This document shows positions 33,875 to 41,762 of a stretch of 41,762 bases of DNA, piece by piece. The notes below the pieces were generated by a model, which ran no database searches, was not told where the DNA came from, and worked only from the letters and a program-made list of their open reading frames with translations. Each line of letters starts with the position of its first letter. Within the stretch, counting starts at the first letter, position 1. The translations under genes were made by a program, and so were the position numbers. Origin of the DNA: an uncultured Rhodospira sp. (GTDB taxonomy: Bacteria > Pseudomonadota > Alphaproteobacteria > Rhodospirillales > Rhodospirillaceae); NCBI RefSeq assembly GCF_937138205.1, contig NZ_CAKZOT010000061.1, positions 1-41,762 of the forward strand. The letters run 5' to 3'.

Positions 33875-35452
33875 ATGCTGGTCCTGGAGATCGAGTACCT
33901 GACTGGCGTTGTCCGGGCCGCCAACGACCGGGGCGACGGGGCCGACTGGCCGCCACAGCCGGACCGGCTGTTCTCCGCCCTGACGGCATCGTGGGCGGCC
34001 CGTGGGGAACGCCCCGAAGAGCGCAAGGCCCTGGAATGGCTGGAGATGCGGGAGCCGCCAAGCCTGCGCTATTGCAACGCGACCGAACGCGCGGTGGTGC
34101 CGGTGTTCGTTCCGCCGAATGACTTCGAGACCAAGTCACCGCACGATCTCGCGGACCCCGCTTGGCTTGCCGCGCTTAAGGCAGGCAAAGGGCTGTCGTC
34201 CGCGCACAAGAAGGATCGCGCGGACAGCCTTGGGGTTGTCCCAGAGTTCAGGGCGGTCGGGTCCAAACAACCACGCCGCTTTCCCGCCAGCCTGCCGCCG
34301 GATCCGACGGTGCGGTTCGTCTGGAGCGAGGACCCGGACGCCGCGACGCTGGCGGCGCTCGACGCGCTCGCCCGCGACACCAGCTATCTGGGGCATTCGG
34401 CCTCGGTGGTGCGCTGCCGGGCGCTGCGGATGGACACGGACACGGCGCCCGACGGGCTTCATCCGCCCCGCCGCCGAGTCTATCCGGGCCGGTTGGTGGA
34501 ACTGGTGGAGAGCCACGACCGTCAGGTCCGCCCCGCGCCCGGCGCCGATGTGCGCCCACCGGCCGACCCGGCGCCCGCCGCGCCGGCCAGTATCTTCGGC
34601 GCCGACTGGATCGTGTTCGCCCACGCGGGCGAGCCGCGCCCCGACGCGGTGGCCGGGGCCATCGCCGGCAAGGCGCTGCTGCGAACCGTTTTGAGCGGGT
34701 ACGGCAGCAACCCCATCCCCGACTGGGTCTCGGGCCACGCCCCGGACGGCACACCCCTGACCACCCCGCATCTGGCCGCCGTCCCGTTGCTCGACGCCGG
34801 GTGGGACCACTCTCAGGGCCGCCTGATGGGGCTGGCGCTCATCCCGCCGCGCACAGTGACGGAGGCGGTGGCGCGCGCCCGCGACCCGGATGCGAAGACA
34901 GTGACCCCCGCCGATGTCGCTGTCCTTGATCAGTTCACGAACCTGGAACGCGCCCTTGTTCGGGCGCTGGACAATGACGCAGACAAGGACAAGCGCGACC
35001 GAGACCGCCTGCGCCTCCGCCTGCCCGGCGGGCTGGTCTGGCCGCTGGCATGGGACACGGAAGGCACGAAGCAATCCCTGCGTGCCCGTCTCTACACCGG
35101 GCCGGCCAACACCTGGGCCACGGTGACGCCGCTCGCGCTCGACCGCCACCCCAAGAAGGACGGCGACGACGTCGAGATCATCGCCGACGCCTGCGAGCGC
35201 ATCGGCCTGCCCCGCCCGGTGACTGTGGTCGTCCACAAGCATTCGGCCCACCGGGGCGCGCCCTCCGCCCGAGCCAGCGGCCACGCGCCACCCTGGACCG
35301 GCTGGCGCCGACCGGACTCCGTGGCCAACCGCCGCCTGACCCATGCCGTGCTGCGCTTTCCCGAAAGCGTGACCGGCCCGGTCATCCTGGGCGCGGGGCG
35401 GTTCGTTGGCCTCGGCCTGTGCCGACCCCTGCCGGGGGAGGACGACGCATGA
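33875..35452 (+). CDS. csb2: Type I-G protein Csb2 (Cas5-Cas6 fusion)
   Basis: Protein of 525 residues of the Csb2/GSU0054 family. In type I-G it combines a Cas5-like part that caps the crRNA 5' handle and a Cas6-like part that processes pre-crRNA. The N-terminal LVLEIEYLTGVVRAANDRG...WPPQPDRLFSALTASW is family-typical. The C-terminal part has the His-rich VVVHKHSAHRG, a candidate site for RNA cleavage, and the Gly-rich RAMP loop GAGRFVGLGLCRP. ATG at 33875 follows GGGGAG; a GTG at 33869 overlapping the previous stop is an alternative. Its stop overlaps the cas3 start (ATGA). Confidence 0.94.
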   Translation: MLVLEIEYLTGVVRAANDRGDGADWPPQPDRLFSALTASWAARGERPEERKALEWLEMREPPSLRYCNATERAVVPVFVPPNDFETKSPHDLADPAWLAALKAGKGLSSAHKKDRADSLGVVPEFRAVGSKQPRRFPASLPPDPTVRFVWSEDPDAATLAALDALARDTSYLGHSASVVRCRALRMDTDTAPDGLHPPRRRVYPGRLVELVESHDRQVRPAPGADVRPPADPAPAAPASIFGADWIVFAHAGEPRPDAVAGAIAGKALLRTVLSGYGSNPIPDWVSGHAPDGTPLTTPHLAAVPLLDAGWDHSQGRLMGLALIPPRTVTEAVARARDPDAKTVTPADVAVLDQFTNLERALVRALDNDADKDKRDRDRLRLRLPGGLVWPLAWDTEGTKQSLRARLYTGPANTWATVTPLALDRHPKKDGDDVEIIADACERIGLPRPVTVVVHKHSAHRGAPSARASGHAPPWTGWRRPDSVANRRLTHAVLRFPESVTGPVILGAGRFVGLGLCRPLPGEDDA

Positions 35453-38328
35453 GTGACGCGCCCGCCCTGACGGCCGACGACTTCGCCGAGGTCTTCACGA
35501 CAATCCATGGCGTGCCGCCGTTCCCGTGGCAGGAGCGGTTGGCGCGACAGGTGGCCAAGACCGGCGACTGGCCGTCCGCCCTCGACCTGCCCACCGGCAG
35601 CGGCAAGACGGCCGCTTTGGACATCGCGCTGTTCCATCTGGCGCTTCAGGCCGACAGGGGCGCCGCGCGCACCGCGCCCGTGCGCATCGCCTTCGTCGTG
35701 GACCGACGGATCATCGTCGACGCGGCGTATGAGCGGGCGGACAAGATCGCCGAGGCCCTGAAGAGCGCCACGGACGGCGCGCTCGGGCGCATGGCCGCCG
35801 CCCTGCGGTCGCTGACCGGCGACGCCGGCCCGCCCCTGGTGGTCCAGGCCCTGCGCGGCGGGTTGCCGCGCGAGGCCGACTGGGCGCGCACGCCGGCCCA
35901 GCCGACCATTCTGTGCTCTACCGTCGATCAGGTGGGCTCGCGACTGCTGTTCCGGGGGTACGGGGTTTCCGACAGCATGAAGCCGGTCCACGCCGGACTG
36001 CTGGGGTCGGACTGCCTGCTGCTGCTGGACGAGGCCCATCTGGCCGCGCCCTTCGCCCAGACGCTGGGCTGGGTCGGGCGTTACCGACGCCCGCCATGGA
36101 CCAAAGCCGAGCCGGCGCCCTGGCGGGTGGTCACCCTGACCGCCACGCCTCGGGACGGGACGGATGGGACCCGGTTTGGTCTGGAGGACGACGACCGAGC
36201 GGACGCGATCCTGTCCAAGCGGCTGACGGCGAGGAAGCCCGTGACCCTCCGCCTCGTCTCGGCGGAGGCCCACGGCACGACCCACGCCAAGGCCCTGGCC
36301 GAGGCCGCGACGACCCTACTGGACGGTGACAGCCCCCGAACCCTGGCCGTGGTGGTCAACCGGGTGGCCCTGGCCCGCGCCGTGTTCGAAGATCTGCGGT
36401 CGGCGCTGGCCGAAACGGCGACGGTCATTCTTCTGACCGGCCGCGCCCGCGACCTGGACCGCGATGCCCTGCTGAGGGCGCATCAGGCCCGCTTGTTGTC
36501 CGGGGCCAAAGACGATCCGGATGCCCCGCCCCTGATCGTCGTCGCCACCCAGACCATCGAGGCCGGGGCCGACCTCGACTTTGACGCCATGGTCTCGCAA
36601 ATTGCTCCCCTCGACGCCCTGCGACAGCGGTTCGGGCGCTTGAACCGGATGGGACGGGCGATCCCGGCGCCGGCAATCATCGTGGCGACCGAGGAGGAAA
36701 CCGCGCGGAAGGTCGATGACCCGGTCTATGGCGACCGCGCCAAGGCGACCTGGGACTGGCTCACCGACGGACAGGCCCCAAAGACCGGCAAGGCGGCCCC
36801 CGTGGTCGATTTCGGTCTGTCGGCCATGGCGGAGCGCCTGAGGGGTGTGGATACGGCCCCCCTGTGCGCCACCGCCCCCAACGCCCCCATCCTGCGCCCG
36901 GCGGACGTGATGCTGCTGTCGTGGACCGCGCCCATTCCGGCGGTCGATCCGGCGGTCTCGCTGTTCCTGCACGGCCCGAACAGCGGCCCGGCGGACGTGC
37001 AGATCGTCTGGCGCGCGGACATCGACCCGAACGCCGAGACCTTGGCGACCGAGATCCTGTCACTCGCGCCGCCCCACGCCCAAGAGACCCTGGCCGTGCC
37101 CGTCTGGGCGGCGCGGCGCTGGCTGCGGGAGGACATGGCCGAACGGGCCGGCGCGGCGGACACCGCCGACATTGAGGGCACGCCGGGCCCTCCTCCCGAG
37201 GACCGGGGGCGCCATCGAGACCGCCCCGCCTTGCGCTGGGCCGGCGCGGATTCCGAGCGAACCGGACTGGTCTGGCCCAACCAGATCCGCCCCGGCGACG
37301 TGATCGTGGTGCCGTCGACCCATGGCGGCTGCGACGCCTTCGGCTGGGCGCCGGAGAGCACGGCCCCGGTCAAGGATCTGGGCGACCGCCAGCCGGCTCA
37401 CCGGCGGTCAGTGCGACGGTTGCATCCGACGTTGCTGACGGAGTCCGAGTGGAGGGCCGTCGCACCTTTTGTCGCGCCGGCGGACGACATTGACGACCGG
37501 GATGTGCGCGACGCGCTCGCGGGCGCGGCTCTCGGGGTCCTGCTCCCCGATCCGGACGGGCCACCACCGCCCCTGGGCGATGCCGACGTGATCCGGGTGG
37601 AGGGGTACGCCGGCCTGATTCTGCGGGCGCGCCGCCGCAAGACCGCGCCTGATCCCGCCGCCGTGACCGAGGACGACGCCACCGGCTCGCTGACCGGGCA
37701 GGGCCTTACCCTGGCGGATCACGCGAATCAGGTCGAGCGCATGGCCCGTGCCTTCGCCAAGGCCGCCGGGCTGGCACCGGAGCTGGTCGAGGCCGTTGCC
37801 CTGGCCGCGCGTCTGCACGACGAAGGCAAACGCGACGACCGCTTTCAGGTCTGGCTGCGCGGTGGCGACCGGCTGGCGGCCCTGGCCGACGAAAAGGATC
37901 CCCTGGCCAAGTCGCCCCGGCCCATGACCCCGGCCCAGTCGCGCCGCGCCCGCCGCGCCGCCGGCCTGCCCGACCTGTGGCGCCACGAATCCCAGTCGGT
38001 GCGCCGCGCGCTGGATGACCCGCGCCTGCACGCGCTCAAGGACCACCGCGAACTGATCCTGTGGCTGATCGGCACCCACCATGGCCACGGCCGGCCGCTG
38101 TTCCCGCACGCCGACCCGCGCGAGGATGCCCGCGCGGCCGATGGGATCTCCGGCCCGCACTGCCTTGATTTCCAGGACGAGGGCCGCGACTGGCCCCAGC
38201 TGTTCGAGCACCTGAAGGCCCGGTTCGGCCCGTGGGAGCTGGCGCGCCTGGAGGCCATCGTCCGGCTGGCCGATCACCGGGCGTCGGAGGCGCCCGACCC
38301 GGTGGCCGTGACGGAGGAGACGCGATGA
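35449..38328 (+). CDS. cas3: Cas3 helicase-nuclease, HD domain at C-terminus
   Basis: Effector of 959 residues that unwinds and degrades target DNA after Cascade recognition. The N-terminal superfamily 2 helicase has Walker A PTGSGKT (about 46-52), DEAH at 194-197 (LLLLDEAHLAAP), motif III LTATP, and motif VI QRFGRLNRMGR near residue 400. A linker region of ~250 residues follows. The HD nuclease is C-terminal: LADHANQVERMARAF, then His790-Asp791 in RLHDEGKRDDRF, and later WLIGTHHGHGRP. The helicase-then-HD order is the reverse of most Cas3 proteins and is seen in type I-G. Start and stop overlap both neighbours by an ATGA. Confidence 0.96.
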   Translation: MSDAPALTADDFAEVFTTIHGVPPFPWQERLARQVAKTGDWPSALDLPTGSGKTAALDIALFHLALQADRGAARTAPVRIAFVVDRRIIVDAAYERADKIAEALKSATDGALGRMAAALRSLTGDAGPPLVVQALRGGLPREADWARTPAQPTILCSTVDQVGSRLLFRGYGVSDSMKPVHAGLLGSDCLLLLDEAHLAAPFAQTLGWVGRYRRPPWTKAEPAPWRVVTLTATPRDGTDGTRFGLEDDDRADAILSKRLTARKPVTLRLVSAEAHGTTHAKALAEAATTLLDGDSPRTLAVVVNRVALARAVFEDLRSALAETATVILLTGRARDLDRDALLRAHQARLLSGAKDDPDAPPLIVVATQTIEAGADLDFDAMVSQIAPLDALRQRFGRLNRMGRAIPAPAIIVATEEETARKVDDPVYGDRAKATWDWLTDGQAPKTGKAAPVVDFGLSAMAERLRGVDTAPLCATAPNAPILRPADVMLLSWTAPIPAVDPAVSLFLHGPNSGPADVQIVWRADIDPNAETLATEILSLAPPHAQETLAVPVWAARRWLREDMAERAGAADTADIEGTPGPPPEDRGRHRDRPALRWAGADSERTGLVWPNQIRPGDVIVVPSTHGGCDAFGWAPESTAPVKDLGDRQPAHRRSVRRLHPTLLTESEWRAVAPFVAPADDIDDRDVRDALAGAALGVLLPDPDGPPPPLGDADVIRVEGYAGLILRARRRKTAPDPAAVTEDDATGSLTGQGLTLADHANQVERMARAFAKAAGLAPELVEAVALAARLHDEGKRDDRFQVWLRGGDRLAALADEKDPLAKSPRPMTPAQSRRARRAAGLPDLWRHESQSVRRALDDPRLHALKDHRELILWLIGTHHGHGRPLFPHADPREDARAADGISGPHCLDFQDEGRDWPQLFEHLKARFGPWELARLEAIVRLADHRASEAPDPVAVTEETR

Positions 38329-39317
38329 CCGATCCGCAACCCGACATCCCCGGCGCCGCCGCCGCCCACCGCTTGGAGGGTCTGGAGCCGGACAACCTGC
38401 TGGCCTTTCTGGCCCTGCTCGGCCTGCTGCGGGCGCTGGAGACGGCCCGCCCGGACTGGCGCCCACGCGCGCACTGGGACCCCGACGTGTTGCCTCTCCG
38501 GCCCACGCTGACCCTGGTCGAACCGACGACACAGGACGACATCGCCCGCGCGGCGGCGGAGGGGTGTGGGATGCTGGCGGCGGATTATGATTTCGGCGAT
38601 CACTCCGACGTCACGTTCGGCCAGCAGAGCGCACGGGCGATCCTCGACGAGGCCACCAACACGCAGACGCAGGGGCGAGCGACCCTGCTCGGTACCCTGT
38701 TCAGCGACGGCGCCGTCAAGGACGACGGCAAGGTCGCCGCCGCGCCCCTGGTCGCCATGTTCGGCCAAGGCCATCAGCACTTCCTTTCTCGTTTGGCTGA
38801 TGTTCCGAAGGGAGTGTTGCCCAAGAAACTGGCCAAAATGAAGCGCCCCCCCGATCTCAATCATCCGCATCGGATCGCTGCGGCACTGTTCGCTCCGTGG
38901 CGACGCGATGACGAGACCCATAGCTTCCGCTGGGATCCAGCTGAGGATCGGCGTTACGCCTTAAGGTATCGAGATCCTGGGCCCGACGCCGGGCGCACAG
39001 AACACGGCGCCAACCGGCTCGCGGCCATCGGGCTTGCCGTGCTAACGGGCGCGGCCGTTGAACGGCGTGGTCAGGTCCACTTCCTGACCCTAGGGACGGA
39101 GATGGCGCCGGGGCGCGGCGGCCGGGCCATCACATGGCCGATCTGGGCGCGCCCGGCCTCTCTGGCGACGGTCCAGGCACTGCTCGGGCATCCGGCGCTC
39201 GCCACCGAGACACCGGGGAGGGACACCCTCCGACGGCTGGGCGTGACCGGTCTCCGCCGCGCCCGTCGCATCGCCGTGGGCAAGTACTTCAACTTCACCC
39301 GCGCCGAGGCGCTGTAG
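38325..39317 (+). CDS. Type I-G large subunit, Cas8u2-like
   Basis: Protein of 330 residues. The N-terminus LEGLEPDNLLAFLALLGLLRALE is shared by the GSU0052/Cas8u2 ('Cas3-extension') group of type I-G systems. Also seen are FGQQSARAILDEATN, APLVAMFGQGHQHFLSRL and the end GLRRARRIAVGKYFNFTRAEAL. In this subtype the protein is thought to act as the Cascade large subunit for target and PAM recognition. It is shorter than Csx17 (about 700 residues), the alternative large subunit in other I-U loci, so I favour Cas8u2. Position between cas3 and cas4-cas1 with ATGA overlap supports this. Confidence 0.85.
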   Translation: MTDPQPDIPGAAAAHRLEGLEPDNLLAFLALLGLLRALETARPDWRPRAHWDPDVLPLRPTLTLVEPTTQDDIARAAAEGCGMLAADYDFGDHSDVTFGQQSARAILDEATNTQTQGRATLLGTLFSDGAVKDDGKVAAAPLVAMFGQGHQHFLSRLADVPKGVLPKKLAKMKRPPDLNHPHRIAAALFAPWRRDDETHSFRWDPAEDRRYALRYRDPGPDAGRTEHGANRLAAIGLAVLTGAAVERRGQVHFLTLGTEMAPGRGGRAITWPIWARPASLATVQALLGHPALATETPGRDTLRRLGVTGLRRARRIAVGKYFNFTRAEAL

Positions 39318-39332
39318 CGGCCCCGACACGCC

Positions 39333-41078
39333 ATGACCAACCACCCCGCCCCCGATCCGGACGCCGAGCCCGAATTACCCCTGCCGGCCCCGCCGGCGCC
39401 GGAGGGCGCCGCTTTGGTGCCCGTGCGCATGGTCAACGAGTTCGTCTATTGCCCGCGTCTGGCGTGGCTGATGTGGGTGGACGGCGCCTGGGCCGACAGC
39501 GCCGACACCGAGGAGGGCCGACAGGTCCACAAGCGCGTCGACGCCGGCGGCGGGCATCTGCCCGAATCCCCGCCCAGCGAGGACGATACCGAGGACATCC
39601 ACGCCCGCTCCGTCGCCCTGACCTCGACCCGCCTGGGCATCACCGCCGTCATCGATCTGGTGGACGGCGCCGGCGACCGCGTTTCCCCCGTCGACACCAA
39701 GCGCGGCAAGCGCCCGCACACCGCCGCCGGTGCCTATGACCCCGAACGCGTCCAGGTCTGTCTGCAAGGCCTGCTGCTGGAGGAGCACGGCTACCGCTGC
39801 GACGAGGGGTTTCTCTACTTCCGCGCCAGCCGCGAGCGCGTGCGCATCCCGTTGGACGACGCCCTGCGTCAGGCCGCGTTGCACGCCGTGCACGGCCTGC
39901 GCCTCGCCGCCGCGCAGTCCCGGCCGCCGCCGCCCCTGATCGACAGCCCCAAGTGCCCGCGCTGCTCCCTGGTGGGCATCTGCCTGCCGGACGAGATCAC
40001 CCACGCCCACGGCGCCATGCCGGCGCCGCGCCCCCTGGCCGCCGCCCGGCCCGACGCCCTGCCGCTCGTCGTCCAGGCCGGTCACGGCAAGGTGGGCAAG
40101 ACTGGCGAGCAACTCCAGGTCACCATCGACGACGCCCCGCCGGTCAAGGCCCGCCTGACCGAGATCTCGCAGCTCGTGCTGTTCGGCAATGTCTCCGTCA
40201 CCGCGCCGGTCCTGCACGAGCTGATGCGCCGCGAGATCCCCGTCTCCTGGCACAGCCATGGTGGCTGGTTCCTGGGCCACACGGTGGGGCTGGGCCACCG
40301 CACGGTGGCGGCGCGTGAGGCGCAGTACCGTTGCGCTTTCGATGCCGGCTGGTCGTTGCGATTCGCGCGCGGGCTGGTGGCGGCGAAGGCCCGTAACGCC
40401 CGCACCCTTCTGCGCCGCAATCGCCGCGACACCCACCCGCCGGAAGCGGTCACCGAGCCCTTGCGCGCCCTGAAACGCATGACCGCCGAGGCCGAGAAGG
40501 CCCCCGACGTCGCCACCCTGCTGGGGATCGAGGGCGCGGCCGCCGCCGCCTATTTCGGCGCCTTTCCGCTGATGCTGAGGGACATAGGCACCGACGGCGG
40601 CCCGGCCGGCTTCGATTTCCGCGCCCGCAACCGCCGCCCGCCGGCCGACCCGGTCAATGCCCTGCTGTCGTTCGCCTATGCCCTGCTGGTGCGCACCTGG
40701 CACGTGGCCCTGTCGGCGGTGGGGCTGGACCCGTACCGGGGTTTCTACCACACCATCCGCCATGGCCGCCCGGCGCTGGCCCTGGACATGATGGAGCCCG
40801 ACCGCCCGTTGATCGCCGATTCGGCCGTGCTGACGGTCATCAACAACGGCGAGGTCGCGCCCGGCGACTTCGTTCACGCCGCCGGCGGCTGCGCCATGGC
40901 CCCGGCCGCGCGCAAGGCCCTGATCGCCGCGTTCGAGCGCCGCCTGGAACAGGAGATGACCCACCCCGTGTTCGGCTACCAGATCAGCTATCGCCGCCTG
41001 ATCGAGGTGCAGGCCCGCCTGCTGTGCCGCCACCTGCAAGGGGAGATCGAGACCTTCCCCTGGGTCACGCCAAGATAG
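39333..41078 (+). CDS. cas4-cas1: Cas4-Cas1 fusion integrase
   Basis: Protein of 581 residues joining two adaptation enzymes. The Cas4 part (about 20-225) is a RecB-like nuclease with iron-sulfur Cys at 40 (FVYCPRLAW) and 208, 211 and 217 (CPRCSLVGIC), the DxK motif in SPVDTKRGK and a QxxY-like motif near VCLQGLLLEEHGY. The Cas1 part (about 240-580) has catalytic Glu400 (LGIEGAAAAAYF), His477 (TIRHGRP) and Asp485/Glu488 (LALDMMEPDRP). It integrates spacers with Cas2; the Cas4 part trims PAM-containing ends. The fusion is a hallmark of type I-G. No strong Shine-Dalgarno; ATG lies 15 bases after the previous stop. Confidence 0.96.
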   Translation: MTNHPAPDPDAEPELPLPAPPAPEGAALVPVRMVNEFVYCPRLAWLMWVDGAWADSADTEEGRQVHKRVDAGGGHLPESPPSEDDTEDIHARSVALTSTRLGITAVIDLVDGAGDRVSPVDTKRGKRPHTAAGAYDPERVQVCLQGLLLEEHGYRCDEGFLYFRASRERVRIPLDDALRQAALHAVHGLRLAAAQSRPPPPLIDSPKCPRCSLVGICLPDEITHAHGAMPAPRPLAAARPDALPLVVQAGHGKVGKTGEQLQVTIDDAPPVKARLTEISQLVLFGNVSVTAPVLHELMRREIPVSWHSHGGWFLGHTVGLGHRTVAAREAQYRCAFDAGWSLRFARGLVAAKARNARTLLRRNRRDTHPPEAVTEPLRALKRMTAEAEKAPDVATLLGIEGAAAAAYFGAFPLMLRDIGTDGGPAGFDFRARNRRPPADPVNALLSFAYALLVRTWHVALSAVGLDPYRGFYHTIRHGRPALALDMMEPDRPLIADSAVLTVINNGEVAPGDFVHAAGGCAMAPAARKALIAAFERRLEQEMTHPVFGYQISYRRLIEVQARLLCRHLQGEIETFPWVTPR

Positions 41079-41091
41079 AAAGGTCGTGCCC

Positions 41092-41394
41092 GTGGCAGCA
41101 CCAACAGACGAACACCTGTACATCATCACCTACGACATCGCCGACCAGAAGCGCTGGCGCCGGGTGTGGAAGGTGATGAATGGCTACGGCGAATGGCTGC
41201 AACTGTCGGTCTTTCAGTGCCGGCTGTCGCGCAAGCGGCTGGTGCAGTTGCGCGGCGCCCTGGCCGAGGCCATCCACGACGGCGCCGACCACGTGCTGAT
41301 CCTCGACCTGGGACCGGCCGACACGGTCAAGCCGCGCCTGGAAAGCCTGGGCAAGACCGTGGCCGTGGTGGAGCGCAAGCCGATCATCGTGTAA
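41092..41394 (+). CDS. cas2: Cas2 endoribonuclease-fold protein
   Basis: Protein of 100 residues with the ferredoxin-like Cas2 fold: LYIITYDIADQKRWRRVWKVMNGYGEWLQLSVFQCRL, with the conserved Asp after the first strand (YDI), and the C-terminal LGKTVAVVERKPIIV. It is the structural partner of Cas1 in spacer integration. GTG at 41092 has AAAGG at good spacing; GTG at 41086 is an alternative two residues longer. It is the last gene of the operon, 13 bases after cas4-cas1. Confidence 0.95.
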   Translation: MAAPTDEHLYIITYDIADQKRWRRVWKVMNGYGEWLQLSVFQCRLSRKRLVQLRGALAEAIHDGADHVLILDLGPADTVKPRLESLGKTVAVVERKPIIV

Positions 41395-41396
41395 TA

Positions 41397-41432
41397 CCGC
41401 CCGACGAAAAGGATGACCTTTTCGTCGGGCGG
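41397..41432 (+). terminator. Strong 16-bp hairpin after cas2
   Basis: CCGCCCGACGAAAAGG (41397-41412) pairs perfectly with 41417-41432 around the loop ATGA, three bases after the cas2 stop. Two more perfect hairpins follow at 41432-41451 and 41473-41489. No T tract follows the first stem, so it may act as a processing or stabilising structure, or as a terminator working with the others. Confidence 0.6.
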
Positions 41433-41647
41433 CCGGCGCGACTGCGCCGGCGCGGCGAAGCCGCGGAGCCGCGCGCCCCGAAGGGGCGCTGCGGCGACAA
41501 AAAAAACAAAGACTCAGCACCATCGGTGCGCCGAAGTGACCCTGGCCGGACGAGTCTTTCTTATCGTCGCCCGGTATAACCGAGCGCGCGGTCGCGCGGG
41601 TCGGTCCGCCAAGGCCACGCACGTCGCGTGCAGGCTCGGTCCCGTAG

Positions 41648-41695
41648 GGTGCGTTCGACCGGCGCGCCTCGCAAGAGCGCGACGGGCAACGCACC
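41648..41695. repeat. Inverted repeat of intergenic type
   Basis: GGTGCGTT at 41648-41655 and AACGCACC at 41688-41695 flank a GC-rich centre. A similar TAGGGTGCGTT...AACGCACC arrangement is known to me as a common dispersed bacterial intergenic repeat. Its role here is unknown. Confidence 0.5.
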
Positions 41696-41762
41696 ACTGA
41701 CCGCGCGCCCCTCTGTGCCAACGATCATGAGACAGCTGCCCCCCACACGTTTAGACTTGAGG

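Larger units (their letters stand above)
41395..41762. other. Region downstream of cas2, no CRISPR array visible
   Basis: No gene is recognised and no unit of 28-37 bases recurs, so no CRISPR array lies inside the window. The stretch may be the leader of an array beyond the end. It contains three hairpins in the first 95 bases, an A-rich run at about 41499-41510, AAAGACTC (41508-41515) with its complement GAGTCTTT (41552-41559), and GGTGCGTT (41648-41655) with its complement at 41688-41695. Confidence 0.6.

Noticed and set aside
41395-41762. CRISPR repeats after cas2
   Set aside because: No stretch of 20 or more bases recurs at regular spacing; only inverted repeats are present.

Overview
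The window is high-GC DNA, apart from one AT-rich gene. It most resembles an alphaproteobacterium of the Rhodospirillales type. The signs are a single-gene NDUFS4-like complex I subunit, a DUF1127 protein, a bacteriophytochrome kinase, a Cache/PilZ chemoreceptor and alphaproteobacterial-style tRNAs. The genus is an inference and cannot be fixed from the sequence alone.

Region 1 (1-4.5 kb) holds an AraC regulator divergent from an EamA exporter, a convergent LysE exporter, a frameshifted small gene, a lipoprotein and a small membrane protein. Region 2 (4.5-11.7 kb) is an efflux and redox module: an RND pump with its membrane fusion lipoprotein, a divergent MarR regulator, an SDR oxidoreductase, a cytochrome b561 and a DUF2269 membrane protein. 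Six copies of the perfect dyad ATAGCGNGCTAT sit in the promoters of the MarR gene, the pump operon, the small membrane protein and the b561 operon. They define a probable local MarR regulon.

Region 3 (11.9-14.6 kb) has a DUF1127 gene overlapping an EamA exporter, divergent from a MocR-type GntR/aminotransferase regulator. Region 4 (15.3-29.4 kb) is mostly housekeeping or sensory: a TerB/DnaJ protein, bacteriophytochrome histidine kinase, OsmC, NnrS, tRNA-Met, a conserved unknown, the NDUFS4-like protein, tRNA-Pro, DUF192, a gamma-glutamylcyclotransferase, a repeat coiled-coil membrane protein with a small partner, an MCP-PilZ receptor and threonine synthase (thrC).

Region 5 (29.4-32.6 kb) is an accessory junction. 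The 3' end of thrC is present twice, flanking a DUF4160 pseudogene and an intact DUF2442 gene. An AT-rich six-helix membrane protein and a decayed IS5-family element follow. Region 6 (32.6-41.4 kb) is a complete type I-G (formerly I-U) CRISPR-Cas operon: csb1/cas7, csb2/cas5-cas6, cas3 with a C-terminal HD domain, cas8u2-like, a cas4-cas1 fusion and cas2. No CRISPR repeats are visible before the window ends, but a cluster of strong hairpins follows cas2.

The most notable observations are the MarR operator family, the thrC-end duplication with its foreign cargo next to a CRISPR system, and the uncharacterised AT-rich membrane protein in that cargo.
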